Part shown: positions 10,157 through 18,385 of the stretch, piece by piece
Layout: each line of letters begins with the position of its first letter
Numbering within the stretch: position 1 is the stretch's first letter
NCBI GenBank assembly: GCA_018889975.1
Contig: CP076546.1
Location: 310,001-374,000 of the forward strand
Origin: Bacillus sp. NP157
Lineage (GTDB): Bacteria > Pseudomonadota > Gammaproteobacteria > Xanthomonadales > Rhodanobacteraceae
Direction: 5' to 3'
Length of the DNA stretch: 64,000 bases
The notes under the pieces: model-generated
Seen by the model: only the letters and a program-made list of their open reading frames with translations
Told to the model about the DNA's origin: nothing
Databases searched by the model: none
Program-made: the position numbers and the translations under genes

Positions 10157-10166
10157 TATCGCGATA
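10157..10166. promoter_or_regulatory. Candidate operator of the ArsR-metH operon
   Basis: TATCGCGATA is a perfect 10-bp palindrome located 12 bp upstream of the regulator's ATG; a further GATA follows at 10171-10174. Its position suits autoregulation of the three-gene methionine operon. Binding is an inference. Confidence 0.5.
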
Positions 10167-10314
10167 CAGAGATACCAAGGATGCGGCCCAGTGGGCCCAA
10201 CGTCAAGGTCGCATGTTGCGGTGCACGGCGGCAAAGAGTCGAACGACCGTTAGAATGGGCGGATTGCTCCCCACCCAGACTTGCCGGCCCATCGGACCGG
10301 CCGAGGTATGACCC

Positions 10315-11475
10315 ATGGATTTCCGCTTTACCGACGACCAGCTGTCGATCCAGTCCATCGCACGCGATTTCGCGCAGAAGCGCATCGCCCCGGTGGCCGC
10401 CGAATTCGATGCCAGGGGTGAATTCCCCCTGGAGAACATCCAGGAAATGGGCCAGCTGGGCCTGATGGGCATCGAAGTGCCGGAAGAGTACGGCGGCGCG
10501 GGCATGGACCCGGTCGCTTACGTCCTGGCCATGGTCGAGATCGCCGCGGCCGATGCCGCCACCTCGACCATCATGTCGGTCAACAATTCGCTGTTCTGCA
10601 ACGGCATCCTGAAGAGCGGCACCGAAGAGCAGAAGCAGAAGTACGTCCGCGCCATCGCCTCGGGCGAGGCCATCGGCGCCTACGCGCTGACCGAGCCGCA
10701 GTCGGGTTCGGATGCTTCCAACATGCACACCCGCGCGGTGAAGAACGCCGACGGCGACTGGGTCATCAACGGCAAGAAGAGCTGGATCACCTCCGGCCCG
10801 GTGGCCCGCTACATCGTGCTGTTCGCCGTGACCACGCCGGGGATCGGCGCCAAGGGCGTGTCGGCTTTCATCATCGACACCCAGCGTCCGGGCTTCCTCG
10901 CCGGCAAGACCGAGCCGAAGCTCGGCATCCGCGCCTCGGCGACGTGCGAGATCGAATTCCACGACTATGTCTGCCCGAAGGAAGACATGCTCGGCACCGA
11001 AGGCAAGGGCTTCTCGATCGCGATGGGCGTGCTCGACGCCGGCCGCATCGGCATCGCGTCGCAGGCCATCGGCATCGCCCGTGCCGCTTACGAAGCCACC
11101 CTGCAGTGGTCGCGTGACCGCAAGGCGTTCGGTACGCCGATCGGCACGTTCCAGATGACCCAGGCCAAGATCGCCGACATGAAGTGCAAGCTGGACTCGG
11201 CCCTGCTGCTGACCCTGCGCGCCGCGTGGACGAAGGCCCAGGTCGAGAAGACCGGCGGCCGTTTCGGCACCGAAGCGTCCATGGCCAAGCTCGTCGCCTC
11301 CGAAGCCGCCATGTGGATCACCCACCAGGCCGTGCAGATCCACGGTGGCATGGGCTACTCGAAGGAAATGCCGCTGGAGCGGTACTTCCGCGATGCGAAG
11401 ATCACCGAGATCTACGAGGGCACGAGCGAGATCCAGCGTCTGGTGATTGCGCGTGCGGAGACGGGCTTGCGCTAA
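10315..11475 (+). CDS. Acyl-CoA dehydrogenase, short/branched-chain type
   Basis: 386 residues, the full length of the soluble FAD-dependent acyl-CoA dehydrogenase family. Signatures are GAYALTEPQSGSDA (FAD/substrate region, about 122-135), the QIHGGMGY stretch, and the catalytic base Glu368 in YEGTSEIQR. It oxidises an acyl-CoA to trans-2-enoyl-CoA and passes electrons to ETF. Overall similarity is to butyryl/short-branched-chain enzymes; the exact substrate cannot be read from the sequence. GAGG lies 8-9 nt before the ATG, and TAGAAT at 10251 is a possible -10. The gene is monocistronic, followed by its own terminator. Confidence 0.9.
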   Translation: MDFRFTDDQLSIQSIARDFAQKRIAPVAAEFDARGEFPLENIQEMGQLGLMGIEVPEEYGGAGMDPVAYVLAMVEIAAADAATSTIMSVNNSLFCNGILKSGTEEQKQKYVRAIASGEAIGAYALTEPQSGSDASNMHTRAVKNADGDWVINGKKSWITSGPVARYIVLFAVTTPGIGAKGVSAFIIDTQRPGFLAGKTEPKLGIRASATCEIEFHDYVCPKEDMLGTEGKGFSIAMGVLDAGRIGIASQAIGIARAAYEATLQWSRDRKAFGTPIGTFQMTQAKIADMKCKLDSALLLTLRAAWTKAQVEKTGGRFGTEASMAKLVASEAAMWITHQAVQIHGGMGYSKEMPLERYFRDAKITEIYEGTSEIQRLVIARAETGLR

Positions 11476-11500
11476 GCGCAGGTAGATCCGCCTTCCAACG

Positions 11501-11534
11501 AAAGCCCTGGCCGTGTGCCAGGGCTTTTTTGTTG
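11501..11534 (+). terminator. Intrinsic terminator of the acyl-CoA dehydrogenase gene
   Basis: AAAGCCCTGG and CCAGGGCTTT pair around a CCGTGTG loop and are followed by a run of T. The same hairpin lies just beyond the convergent antitoxin gene. Confidence 0.9.
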
Positions 11535-11546
11535 ACGAAAAAACGC

Positions 11547-11747
11547 TTATCCCTGCGATTCGCGTCGACCGATCTCGAGCGCCCATGCGGGGTGATACCA
11601 CGTCTCGTCAACGATCGTCCGCGGGATGTCGCTGTAGTCGATCGGCCGCCTTCGCAGCGCAGCGCGCTCAGCGGCGGTCATCGGCGGCGGCGGGTTATCG
11701 GGGTCAAGCGTAAAGTAAACGATCTTCCCAGTATCTTGCTGCTTCAT
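11547..11747 (-). CDS. Short BrnA-like antitoxin lacking the ribbon-helix-helix
   Basis: 66 residues. The N-terminal part (YFTLDPDNPPPPMTAAE) and the segment IDYSDIPRTIVDETWYHPAW resemble the N-terminal toxin-binding half of BrnA antitoxins. The protein stops where BrnA proteins normally carry a C-terminal ribbon-helix-helix (VTLRLD-type) DNA-binding domain. No continuation exists in another frame; a transcription terminator follows. The ATG lies inside the toxin gene, overlapping by 44 bp, so the two are translationally coupled. A start at the internal Met23 is also possible. The assignment rests on context and partial motif similarity. Confidence 0.6.
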   Translation of the reverse strand: MKQQDTGKIVYFTLDPDNPPPPMTAAERAALRRRPIDYSDIPRTIVDETWYHPAWALEIGRRESQG

Positions 11748-11994
11748 GCCGGGTAGCCCTCCGGGCTGATATGAGGCGGATGCGATCTCCGCGTAACGTA
11801 AAGACGACGAACAATGTTTCGCTGTCGACGATTCCGATCGTGAAATGGCGATGTTCGTCGTGCTCGTTTCTATCCAGCTCCTCCATGGCGGAACGGTCGA
11901 GAAATACCTTCGTGGCTTTGATGAACGAGATGCCGTGCTTTGACAAGTTGCCGGCGGCCTTCTCTTCGTCCCATTCGAACTGGATGCCGCTCAT
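11704..11994 (-). CDS. brnT: BrnT-family ribonuclease toxin
   Basis: 96 residues, the usual size of BrnT (PF04365). It shows the family pattern FEWDEEKAAGNLSKHGISF near the N-terminus, a central acidic/basic stretch, and the C-terminal arginine-rich strand RIRLISARRATRHE that carries predicted catalytic residues. BrnT is a RelE-like-fold RNase that blocks translation until bound by BrnA. The ATG at 11994 is chosen because the extension to 12093 is unrelated to the family. The partner overlaps downstream. Toxin-first order is typical of brnTA, but the antitoxin here is shortened. Confidence 0.82.
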   Translation of the reverse strand: MSGIQFEWDEEKAAGNLSKHGISFIKATKVFLDRSAMEELDRNEHDEHRHFTIGIVDSETLFVVFTLRGDRIRLISARRATRHEAARYWEDRLLYA

Positions 11995-12207
11995 GGCGAG
12001 CGGCGCCGCATGAACGCATGACGGTAGCGTCGATGTAAATGCTGGCGACGTACGATCTGCACGGCGGGAAGAAGCCTCGGAGACGGAAAACAAGCGTCTC
12101 CGAAGCGTCAGTCCAGCTATGCAGGGTATTTCCGCGGGCGGTGTAAGCTGCGCACTCGATGGTTGTCAGGCAAGGTCCAGGTTGCGAATCCCCTCAGGAA
12201 ATGGCGC
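11995..12207. other. Gap between the toxin and TonB receptor genes
   Basis: 213 bp upstream of the toxin and downstream of the receptor stop. No convincing gene, terminator or sigma70 promoter is seen. Confidence 0.4.
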
Positions 12208-14637
12208 TTACCAGCGGTACGCCACGCGCGTGTACAGGTAACGCCCGCTATACCCGAACGGCGAGTAATCCGGATACGGCCAGGTGCCACCGACGGCGCC
12301 GTCGCTTCCGGTCTTGTACTTCTGCGGATAGACGTTGGTGAGGTTGTCGACGCCCGCGGTGAAGGTCCATCCATCCACGGCGTAGCTGGTCGACAGGTCG
12401 AGCACCCAGCGCGCGGCGAACCACTGGTCGTAGCCCGGGTTGCTCACGGGATCCTGGTTCTGCAGGAAGGTGCCATAGCGGGTCAGCGTGCCGTGCGCGC
12501 TCCAGTTGCCTAGCGTGTAATCGGTGCCCAGGGCGATCTTGTCGCGCGGCGCGCCGTTGGTGATGTAGCCCTGCGCAATGTGGCCGACGCGTACGAGTTC
12601 GAGGCCGTTTTCCGCGAGTTGCGGTGGGTTCGGCGCGACGCTGAGGATCGAGGTGTGGTTGCGGTTGTACGCGGCGGTGAACTGGACGATGCCTGAGTTG
12701 CCCAGGTCGAGCCGATAGCCGCTGCTGAAGTCGACGCCGCGCGTGCGGGTCTTCAGCGCATTGGTGAAGTAGCTGCCACCCTGGATGTTCGCGTAGCCCT
12801 GGCTGGTCAGGTAGGCCCGCACGTCGTCGCCGACGAGGTTCTCCGACGGCACGACGCGATCGCCGATGGTGATCTGGTAAACATCCAGCGAGAAGGTCCA
12901 CGCGCCAGGCAGGTAGGTCGCGCCCAGCGTGTAGTTGTGCGATTTCTCGGCCTTGAGCGGCTCGGCACCGAGCGCCTGCGCGACCGGGTCGTTGACCGAA
13001 AAATTGCGGATCTGCGTCGGCACGCCGCCGATCACGTTGGTCGAGGTCGTGGTGTAGAACTGCTGCGCCAGCGACGGCGCGCGGAAGCCCGTTCCCGCCG
13101 TACCGCGCAGGGCGAACGTATCGGTGAAGTCGTAACGCGCGGACAGCGTGCCCGAGGTGGTGTTGCCGAAGTCCGTGTAGTCCTCGTGCCGCAGCGCGAG
13201 CGAGCCGCTCAGCTTGTCGGTGACCTGGTTCTCCAGGCTGACGTACTCGGCCACGTCGTGGCGCGAGTGATTGCCCGCATCGCCCGGTGTGAACCCCGGG
13301 AAGCCCTGCGAGCCGGTGCCGAAGTACGAGGCGGGATCGCCCGCTTCGATGCCGTAGCGCTGGTAAAGGTATTCCGCGCCGAATGCCAGCGTGACGGGAT
13401 TTTGCAGCCAGCCGACCGACAGGTCTTTCGCGACGTCGACATCGAACGCCTTCTGCGTGGAAATAAGTCGCCCGGCGTTGAAGCGGGTGGGGCTGGCCGC
13501 GCCCAGGTCCACGTTCAGGGTATGGATCGGGTCGATGCTGACGTGGTCGCGGCCGTAGTTACCGCTGATGTCCCAGCGCCAGCCGCTGGCGGTCGTACCG
13601 CGTACCCCGGCCACCAGCGCACTGTCGATCGAGCGAACGTCGTTGAGGGGAAGGAAGCCCTCGGGATAGATCGACGGCACGTTGCGCGCGCTGTCGTAGG
13701 GGCGAAACAGCGCCGGCGAGGTGCCTTCGCGGCTGCTGGTGCTGGCGAAGGCGTAGAAATCGATGTTCGACGCCAGCGCGTACTGCACGTTAAGCAGCGC
13801 CTGGTGGTTGGTGATGTCCGGCTCGCCGATGCGTTGCGTGAGCTGTCCATACACCGGTGAAGTGGGATCGCGGAAATCGCGGCCGCCGCGGTTGGTTGCG
13901 TCGGCATGGCCATCCACCACGCTAAGCCGTGCCCAGCCCTTGTCGCCACCCAGCGGCACGCCCAGGCTGGCCTCGCCCTGCCATTGCTTGCCGTCGCCCG
14001 CACTGTAGCGACCCGCGGTGATGCTGGCTTCGTTGCTGCCGGGCTTGGCCGCACCCTTCAGCACGATGTTGATCACGCCGGCGATCGCATCCGAGCCGTA
14101 CTGGGCAGACGCGCCGTCGCGTAGCACTTCGATGTGGTCGATGGCCGAGATCGGGATCGAATTCAGGTCGGCCGGCGCGGAGCCGCGTCCCAACGCGCCT
14201 TGCAGGTTGAGCAGCGCGGTGGTGTGCCAGCGCTTGCCGTTGACCAGCACCAGGGTCTGGTCGGGCGACAGGCCGCGCAGGGCGGCCGGGCGGACGATGC
14301 CCGAGCCATCGTTGCCGGGCGCGCGCGGGAAGTTCAGCGAGGGCACGAGGCGCGAGAGCACGGCGGCGAGCTGGGTGTCGCCGGCGGTCTGCAGGTCTTT
14401 GGCGGTCACGATGTCGATGGGTGACAGCGAACTTTCCTGGCTGCGGTTGACCGAGCGGGTGCCCGTGACGACGACCGTGTCGAGCTGGGTCGAGGCCTTG
14501 GTGAGAGCCTCGGCCGGGGCTGGGCCAGGCGATGCGGCTGCGGCAGGCTGTGTGTCCTGCGCACGCGCGGTGGGCGTGCCCAGGCTGGCGGCGACGAACA
14601 GGGGCAGGGCGAGGCGGCGGAGCGAAACGTGCGGCAT
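12208..14637 (-). CDS. TonB-dependent outer-membrane receptor
   Basis: 809 residues. It has a Sec signal peptide (MPHVSLRRLALPLFVAASLG, cleaved about after ARAQ), a TonB-box-like DTVVVTGTR, a plug domain (about 60-190, with GASAQYGSDAIAGVINI), and a beta-barrel ending in the terminal aromatic YTRVAYRW needed for outer-membrane insertion. It imports a siderophore, B12, carbohydrate or other large ligand using TonB energy; nothing nearby identifies the ligand. The ATG at 14637 is preferred over an upstream in-frame start because the signal peptide begins there and AGGA precedes it. The gene is monocistronic. Confidence 0.92.
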   Translation of the reverse strand: MPHVSLRRLALPLFVAASLGTPTARAQDTQPAAAASPGPAPAEALTKASTQLDTVVVTGTRSVNRSQESSLSPIDIVTAKDLQTAGDTQLAAVLSRLVPSLNFPRAPGNDGSGIVRPAALRGLSPDQTLVLVNGKRWHTTALLNLQGALGRGSAPADLNSIPISAIDHIEVLRDGASAQYGSDAIAGVINIVLKGAAKPGSNEASITAGRYSAGDGKQWQGEASLGVPLGGDKGWARLSVVDGHADATNRGGRDFRDPTSPVYGQLTQRIGEPDITNHQALLNVQYALASNIDFYAFASTSSREGTSPALFRPYDSARNVPSIYPEGFLPLNDVRSIDSALVAGVRGTTASGWRWDISGNYGRDHVSIDPIHTLNVDLGAASPTRFNAGRLISTQKAFDVDVAKDLSVGWLQNPVTLAFGAEYLYQRYGIEAGDPASYFGTGSQGFPGFTPGDAGNHSRHDVAEYVSLENQVTDKLSGSLALRHEDYTDFGNTTSGTLSARYDFTDTFALRGTAGTGFRAPSLAQQFYTTTSTNVIGGVPTQIRNFSVNDPVAQALGAEPLKAEKSHNYTLGATYLPGAWTFSLDVYQITIGDRVVPSENLVGDDVRAYLTSQGYANIQGGSYFTNALKTRTRGVDFSSGYRLDLGNSGIVQFTAAYNRNHTSILSVAPNPPQLAENGLELVRVGHIAQGYITNGAPRDKIALGTDYTLGNWSAHGTLTRYGTFLQNQDPVSNPGYDQWFAARWVLDLSTSYAVDGWTFTAGVDNLTNVYPQKYKTGSDGAVGGTWPYPDYSPFGYSGRYLYTRVAYRW

Positions 14638-15001
14638 GGTGCGGTCCTGGTGGGGGCGGACGGCGGCAGGCGCCGGTTCGCAAAAACGCACGCGAACGAC
14701 GCTAGCTCGCCGGTGGGGGCGATGGCTTGTATGGAATGGAGGGGGATTGGCGGAGGGTGGGGCCGTTAGGGGCCCGGATCGCGCGCAGGCGCGCTCCTAC
14801 TGGGGCGCGCGGGGTGTTACGCCATGCAGCGACAACACGCCTGGACCGGCAGGGCGGTCGACAGGGCGGGCGTGTTGTTGATGTGCTGCATGGTCGTGGT
14901 CACGTAAGCCTCGGTGTCTGGGCCGGTGAGACGTCTGGACGTCCAGATCGAAAAATCATGCTGTGGGATGACCGGACGAATGTCAACACCGGCGCAAAAA
15001 A
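14638..15001. other. Intergenic region between TonB receptor and RND pump
   Basis: About 390 bp between the stop of the RND gene and the receptor start. It contains one REP-like repeat (14778-14803) and the RND terminator at its right end. Short open frames here are GC-rich shadows. No Fur-box-like AT-rich palindrome is seen upstream of the receptor. Confidence 0.5.
14778..14803 (-). repeat. REP-like intergenic repeat, copy 1
   Basis: Read on the minus strand it is GTAGGAGCGCGCCTGCGCGC followed by GATC, containing an imperfect GCGCGCCTGCGCGC palindrome. Related copies occur at 25517-25540 and 27320-27343. This resembles REP elements common in Pseudomonas and Xanthomonadales. Confidence 0.75.
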
Positions 15002-15026
15002 AACCCGGCTTTCGCCGGGTTTTTCT
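14994..15026 (-). terminator. Intrinsic terminator of the RND operon
   Basis: On the minus strand AACCCGGC GAAA GCCGGGTT is followed by a run of eight T. It lies immediately after the RND pump stop codon. Confidence 0.92.
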
Positions 15027-15028
15027 CT

Positions 15029-18000
15029 TTACTGGCGTTCGACGCCGCGTCGGGGGTCGGAGTCGAAGGCCCTCACGTCACCGACGTTCGGTGCGTGCGG
15101 CTCGACGACGTTCACCGGCGAGTTACCGCCGCCACCGCCGTGCGGATCGGTACCGCCGCCCTGCGGACCGTCGTGGTCATCGTGCGGACCGTCGCCGTGG
15201 TGGCGAATCGTCTTCGATGCCTCGTCCAGCTTGTCGCCCAGCATGCGGCGCACGATCACGTAGAACACCGGGATCAGTAGCAGGCCGAGGAAGGTGGCGA
15301 ACAGCATGCCGCCGATCACGCCGGTACCGATCGCGTGGCGGGAGTTCGCACCCGCGCCGGTCGAGATCGCCAGGGGCATCACGCCGAGGATGAAGGCCAG
15401 CGAGGTCATCAGGATCGGGCGCAGTCGCAGGCGGGAAGCTTCGACCACCGAGTCCTTCAGCGTCTTGCCTTCGCCCTGCTTCTCCACCGCGAATTCCACG
15501 ATAAGGATCGCGTTCTTCGCGGCCAGGCCGATCACGGTGATCAGGCCGATCTTGAAGAAGATGTCGTTGGGCAGGCCACGCAGCTGCGAGAACACCACCG
15601 TGCCCAGCATGCCCAGCGGCACCACCAGCAGCACGGCCACCGGGATCGACCAGCTTTCGTACAGCGCGGCAAGGCAGAGGAACACGATGACGATGGACAG
15701 CACCATGAGCATGGTGGCCGAGTTGCCCGCCAGGATTTCCTGGTAGGACTGGCCGGTCCAGTCATAGCCGAAGCCCTTCGGCAGCTTGTCGTTCACCATG
15801 CCTTCCACGATCGACATGGCCTGGCCGGTCGAGAAGCCCGGTGCCTGGTTACCCACGATTTCCACGGCCGAGTAGCCGTTGTAGCGGGTCAGGCTGGGCG
15901 AAACGTTGGTCCACTTCGAGTGCACCACGGTCGACAACGGAATCATGTTGTCGGTCGAGGTCGACGAGCTGCTTACGCTGCTGCCGGTCGTCGAGCTTGA
16001 CGCGGACGACGCCGCGAGCGAGCTCGGGGTGAAGATGTGGTCGAACGCATCGGTACCCATGCGGTACGGGGCGTCGGCCTGCAACATCACGCGCTTCACG
16101 CGGCCGCCGTACTGGAAGTCATTGATGTACACCGGCGCCAGTGTGAGCTGGATGGCGGTGTAGATATCGCTGACCGACAGGCCCATCGTCTGTGCCTGCG
16201 TACGGTCCACGGCGAGCTGCAAGGTGGGCGCATCTTCCAGCGTGTTCGGGCGGATGCCGACCAGGCGCTTGTCCTGTGCGGCGGCGCCGAGCAGCTGGTT
16301 GCGTGCCTGGGTCAGTTCGGTGCGCGACTGTCCGGCACGTGCCTGCAGGTACATGTCGATGCCGCCGAACTGCGAGAGGCCGCGGATCGTCGGCAGGTTC
16401 ACCACGAAGATCGTGGCGTTGCGCACCGACTGCATCTTGCCGTTCATCTGCTGGATGAACTCGGCGGCCGTGGAATCACGGTCCGACCAGTCCTTCAGGC
16501 GGATGAAGTTCATGCCCACGTTCTCGCCCTGGCCGAGGAAGCTGAAGCCAGAGATCTGGAACACGCCATCCACGGCGGGATCCTTCAGGAGCACGGCGCG
16601 CATGTCTTCCTGGACCTTCTGCGTACGCGCGAGGCTGGCGCCCGGCGGCAGCTGCACGATGGCCAGCGCGTAGCCCTGGTCTTCGTCGGGGACGAAGCTG
16701 GTGGGCAGGCGCGTGAACAGGAATCCGCAGAGGATCGCGATCAGCACGAACACGATCATCCAGCGCGGGGCGTGGCGCACGGCGGAGGTTATGTGACCCG
16801 CGTAGGTGTGCGTCGTCCAGTCGAAGACGTCGTTGAACTTGCGATAGACGACGTTCTTCTTCTTGGTGCCGTGGTCGTCCTTGAGGATCGTGGCGCACAG
16901 GGCCGGCGTGAACGACAGCGCGAGGAAGGCCGAGAAGCCCATCGACACCGCGATCGTCAGCGCGAACTGCTTGTAGATGATGCCCGAGGCACCCGGCTGC
17001 AGTGCCGAAGGCACGAACACGGCCGCCAGCACCACGGTGATCGCGATGATCGCGCCGGTGATCTGGCCCATCGCCTTGCGCGTCGCTTCCTTCGGGGAAA
17101 GGTGCTCCTCCGACATGATGCGTTCGACGTTCTCGATCACGACGATCGCGTCATCCACCACGATGCCGATCGCCAGCACCATGCCGAACAGGGTCAGCTG
17201 GTTGATGGTGAAGCCCAGCGGCGACAAGCCCAGGAAGGTGCCCAGCAGGGCGACCGGGATGACCAGGGTGGGGATGATCGTGGCGCGGAAGTTCTGCAGG
17301 AACAGCAGCATCACGAGGAAGACGAGGATGATCGCCTCGACGAGGGTGTGGACCACTTCCTCGATCGAGATCACCACGAACTTCGTCGTGTCGTACGGGG
17401 CGAACCAGGTCACGCCATCCGGGAAGCTCTTGGCCAGGTCGGCCATCTTCGCGCGCACGGCGTTGGCCACGTCCAGCGCGTTCGCGCCGGGCAGGAGCTG
17501 GACACCGAAGGCGCCCGTCGGGGTGCCGTTCCACTCGGTGGCGAAACCGTAGCTCTGCGGGCCGAGTTCAACGCGGGCCACGTCCTTCAGCTTCACCACG
17601 GTGCCATCGTTGTTGGCACGCAGGATGATGTTGGAGAACTCTTCGGCCGAGGTGAAACGGCCTTCGGCGGACACGGTGGCGCTGAAGCCCTGGCCATCGC
17701 TGGCCGGGTCGGTACCGATGGAGCCGGCGGCGAACTGCACGTTCTGGCTCGACAGGGCGCTCTGCAGGTCGGTGGCCGAGAGGCCGTAACCGCGCAGCTT
17801 GTCCGGGTTGAGCCACACGCGCATGCCGTATTCGGCACCCAGCTGGCGGGTGCTACCCACGCCGGGGATACGTGCAACCTGGTCCAGCACCTGCGAGGAC
17901 ACGATGTCCATCAGGCGATGGCTGTCGATCGACGGGTTGGTCGAGGTCAGCGCGACGAACATCAGGAAGTCGGGGTTGGACTTCGCCACCACGACGCCCT

Positions 18001-18373
18001 GCTGGGTCACTTCGGACGGCAGGCGCGGGGTCGCCAGCGACACCTTGTTCTGGACCTGCACCTGCGCGATGTCAGGATCGGTACCGGTTTCGAAGGTGAG
18101 GGTGACCGTGGCCTGGCCCGACGAGCTGGACTGCGAGCTGAAGTAAAGCAGGTGATCGATACCGGTCAGCTGCTGCTCGATCACCTGCGTCACGGTGCTT
18201 TCGGTCGTATCCGCACTCGCACCCGGGTAGGTCGCCGTGACGACGACCTGCGGGGGCGCGATGTTCGGATACGACTCGATGCCCATGTTCAACAGCGAGA
18301 TCGTGCCGGTCAGGCTGATCAGGATCGCCACGACCCATGCAAAGATGGGGCGGTCGATGAAGAAACTCGGCAT
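15029..18373 (-). CDS. RND multidrug efflux pump, AcrB/MexB type
   Basis: 1114 residues against about 1049 for AcrB. The proton-relay pair is at Asp407-Asp408 (VVDDAIVVIENVER), the same numbers as in E. coli AcrB, and the relay Lys is Lys953 (GLAAKNAILIVEFA). Twelve transmembrane helices and two large periplasmic loops are recognisable. It exports hydrophobic drugs or toxins with the adaptor encoded upstream and an outer-membrane channel encoded elsewhere. Two oddities: a Ser/Thr-only insert at residues about 783-808, and a 60-residue cytoplasmic tail rich in His, Asp and Gly. Third gene of the TetR-adaptor-pump operon. Confidence 0.95.
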   Translation of the reverse strand: MPSFFIDRPIFAWVVAILISLTGTISLLNMGIESYPNIAPPQVVVTATYPGASADTTESTVTQVIEQQLTGIDHLLYFSSQSSSSGQATVTLTFETGTDPDIAQVQVQNKVSLATPRLPSEVTQQGVVVAKSNPDFLMFVALTSTNPSIDSHRLMDIVSSQVLDQVARIPGVGSTRQLGAEYGMRVWLNPDKLRGYGLSATDLQSALSSQNVQFAAGSIGTDPASDGQGFSATVSAEGRFTSAEEFSNIILRANNDGTVVKLKDVARVELGPQSYGFATEWNGTPTGAFGVQLLPGANALDVANAVRAKMADLAKSFPDGVTWFAPYDTTKFVVISIEEVVHTLVEAIILVFLVMLLFLQNFRATIIPTLVIPVALLGTFLGLSPLGFTINQLTLFGMVLAIGIVVDDAIVVIENVERIMSEEHLSPKEATRKAMGQITGAIIAITVVLAAVFVPSALQPGASGIIYKQFALTIAVSMGFSAFLALSFTPALCATILKDDHGTKKKNVVYRKFNDVFDWTTHTYAGHITSAVRHAPRWMIVFVLIAILCGFLFTRLPTSFVPDEDQGYALAIVQLPPGASLARTQKVQEDMRAVLLKDPAVDGVFQISGFSFLGQGENVGMNFIRLKDWSDRDSTAAEFIQQMNGKMQSVRNATIFVVNLPTIRGLSQFGGIDMYLQARAGQSRTELTQARNQLLGAAAQDKRLVGIRPNTLEDAPTLQLAVDRTQAQTMGLSVSDIYTAIQLTLAPVYINDFQYGGRVKRVMLQADAPYRMGTDAFDHIFTPSSLAASSASSSTTGSSVSSSSTSTDNMIPLSTVVHSKWTNVSPSLTRYNGYSAVEIVGNQAPGFSTGQAMSIVEGMVNDKLPKGFGYDWTGQSYQEILAGNSATMLMVLSIVIVFLCLAALYESWSIPVAVLLVVPLGMLGTVVFSQLRGLPNDIFFKIGLITVIGLAAKNAILIVEFAVEKQGEGKTLKDSVVEASRLRLRPILMTSLAFILGVMPLAISTGAGANSRHAIGTGVIGGMLFATFLGLLLIPVFYVIVRRMLGDKLDEASKTIRHHGDGPHDDHDGPQGGGTDPHGGGGGNSPVNVVEPHAPNVGDVRAFDSDPRRGVERQ

Positions 18374-18385
18374 GACGTGGCTCCC

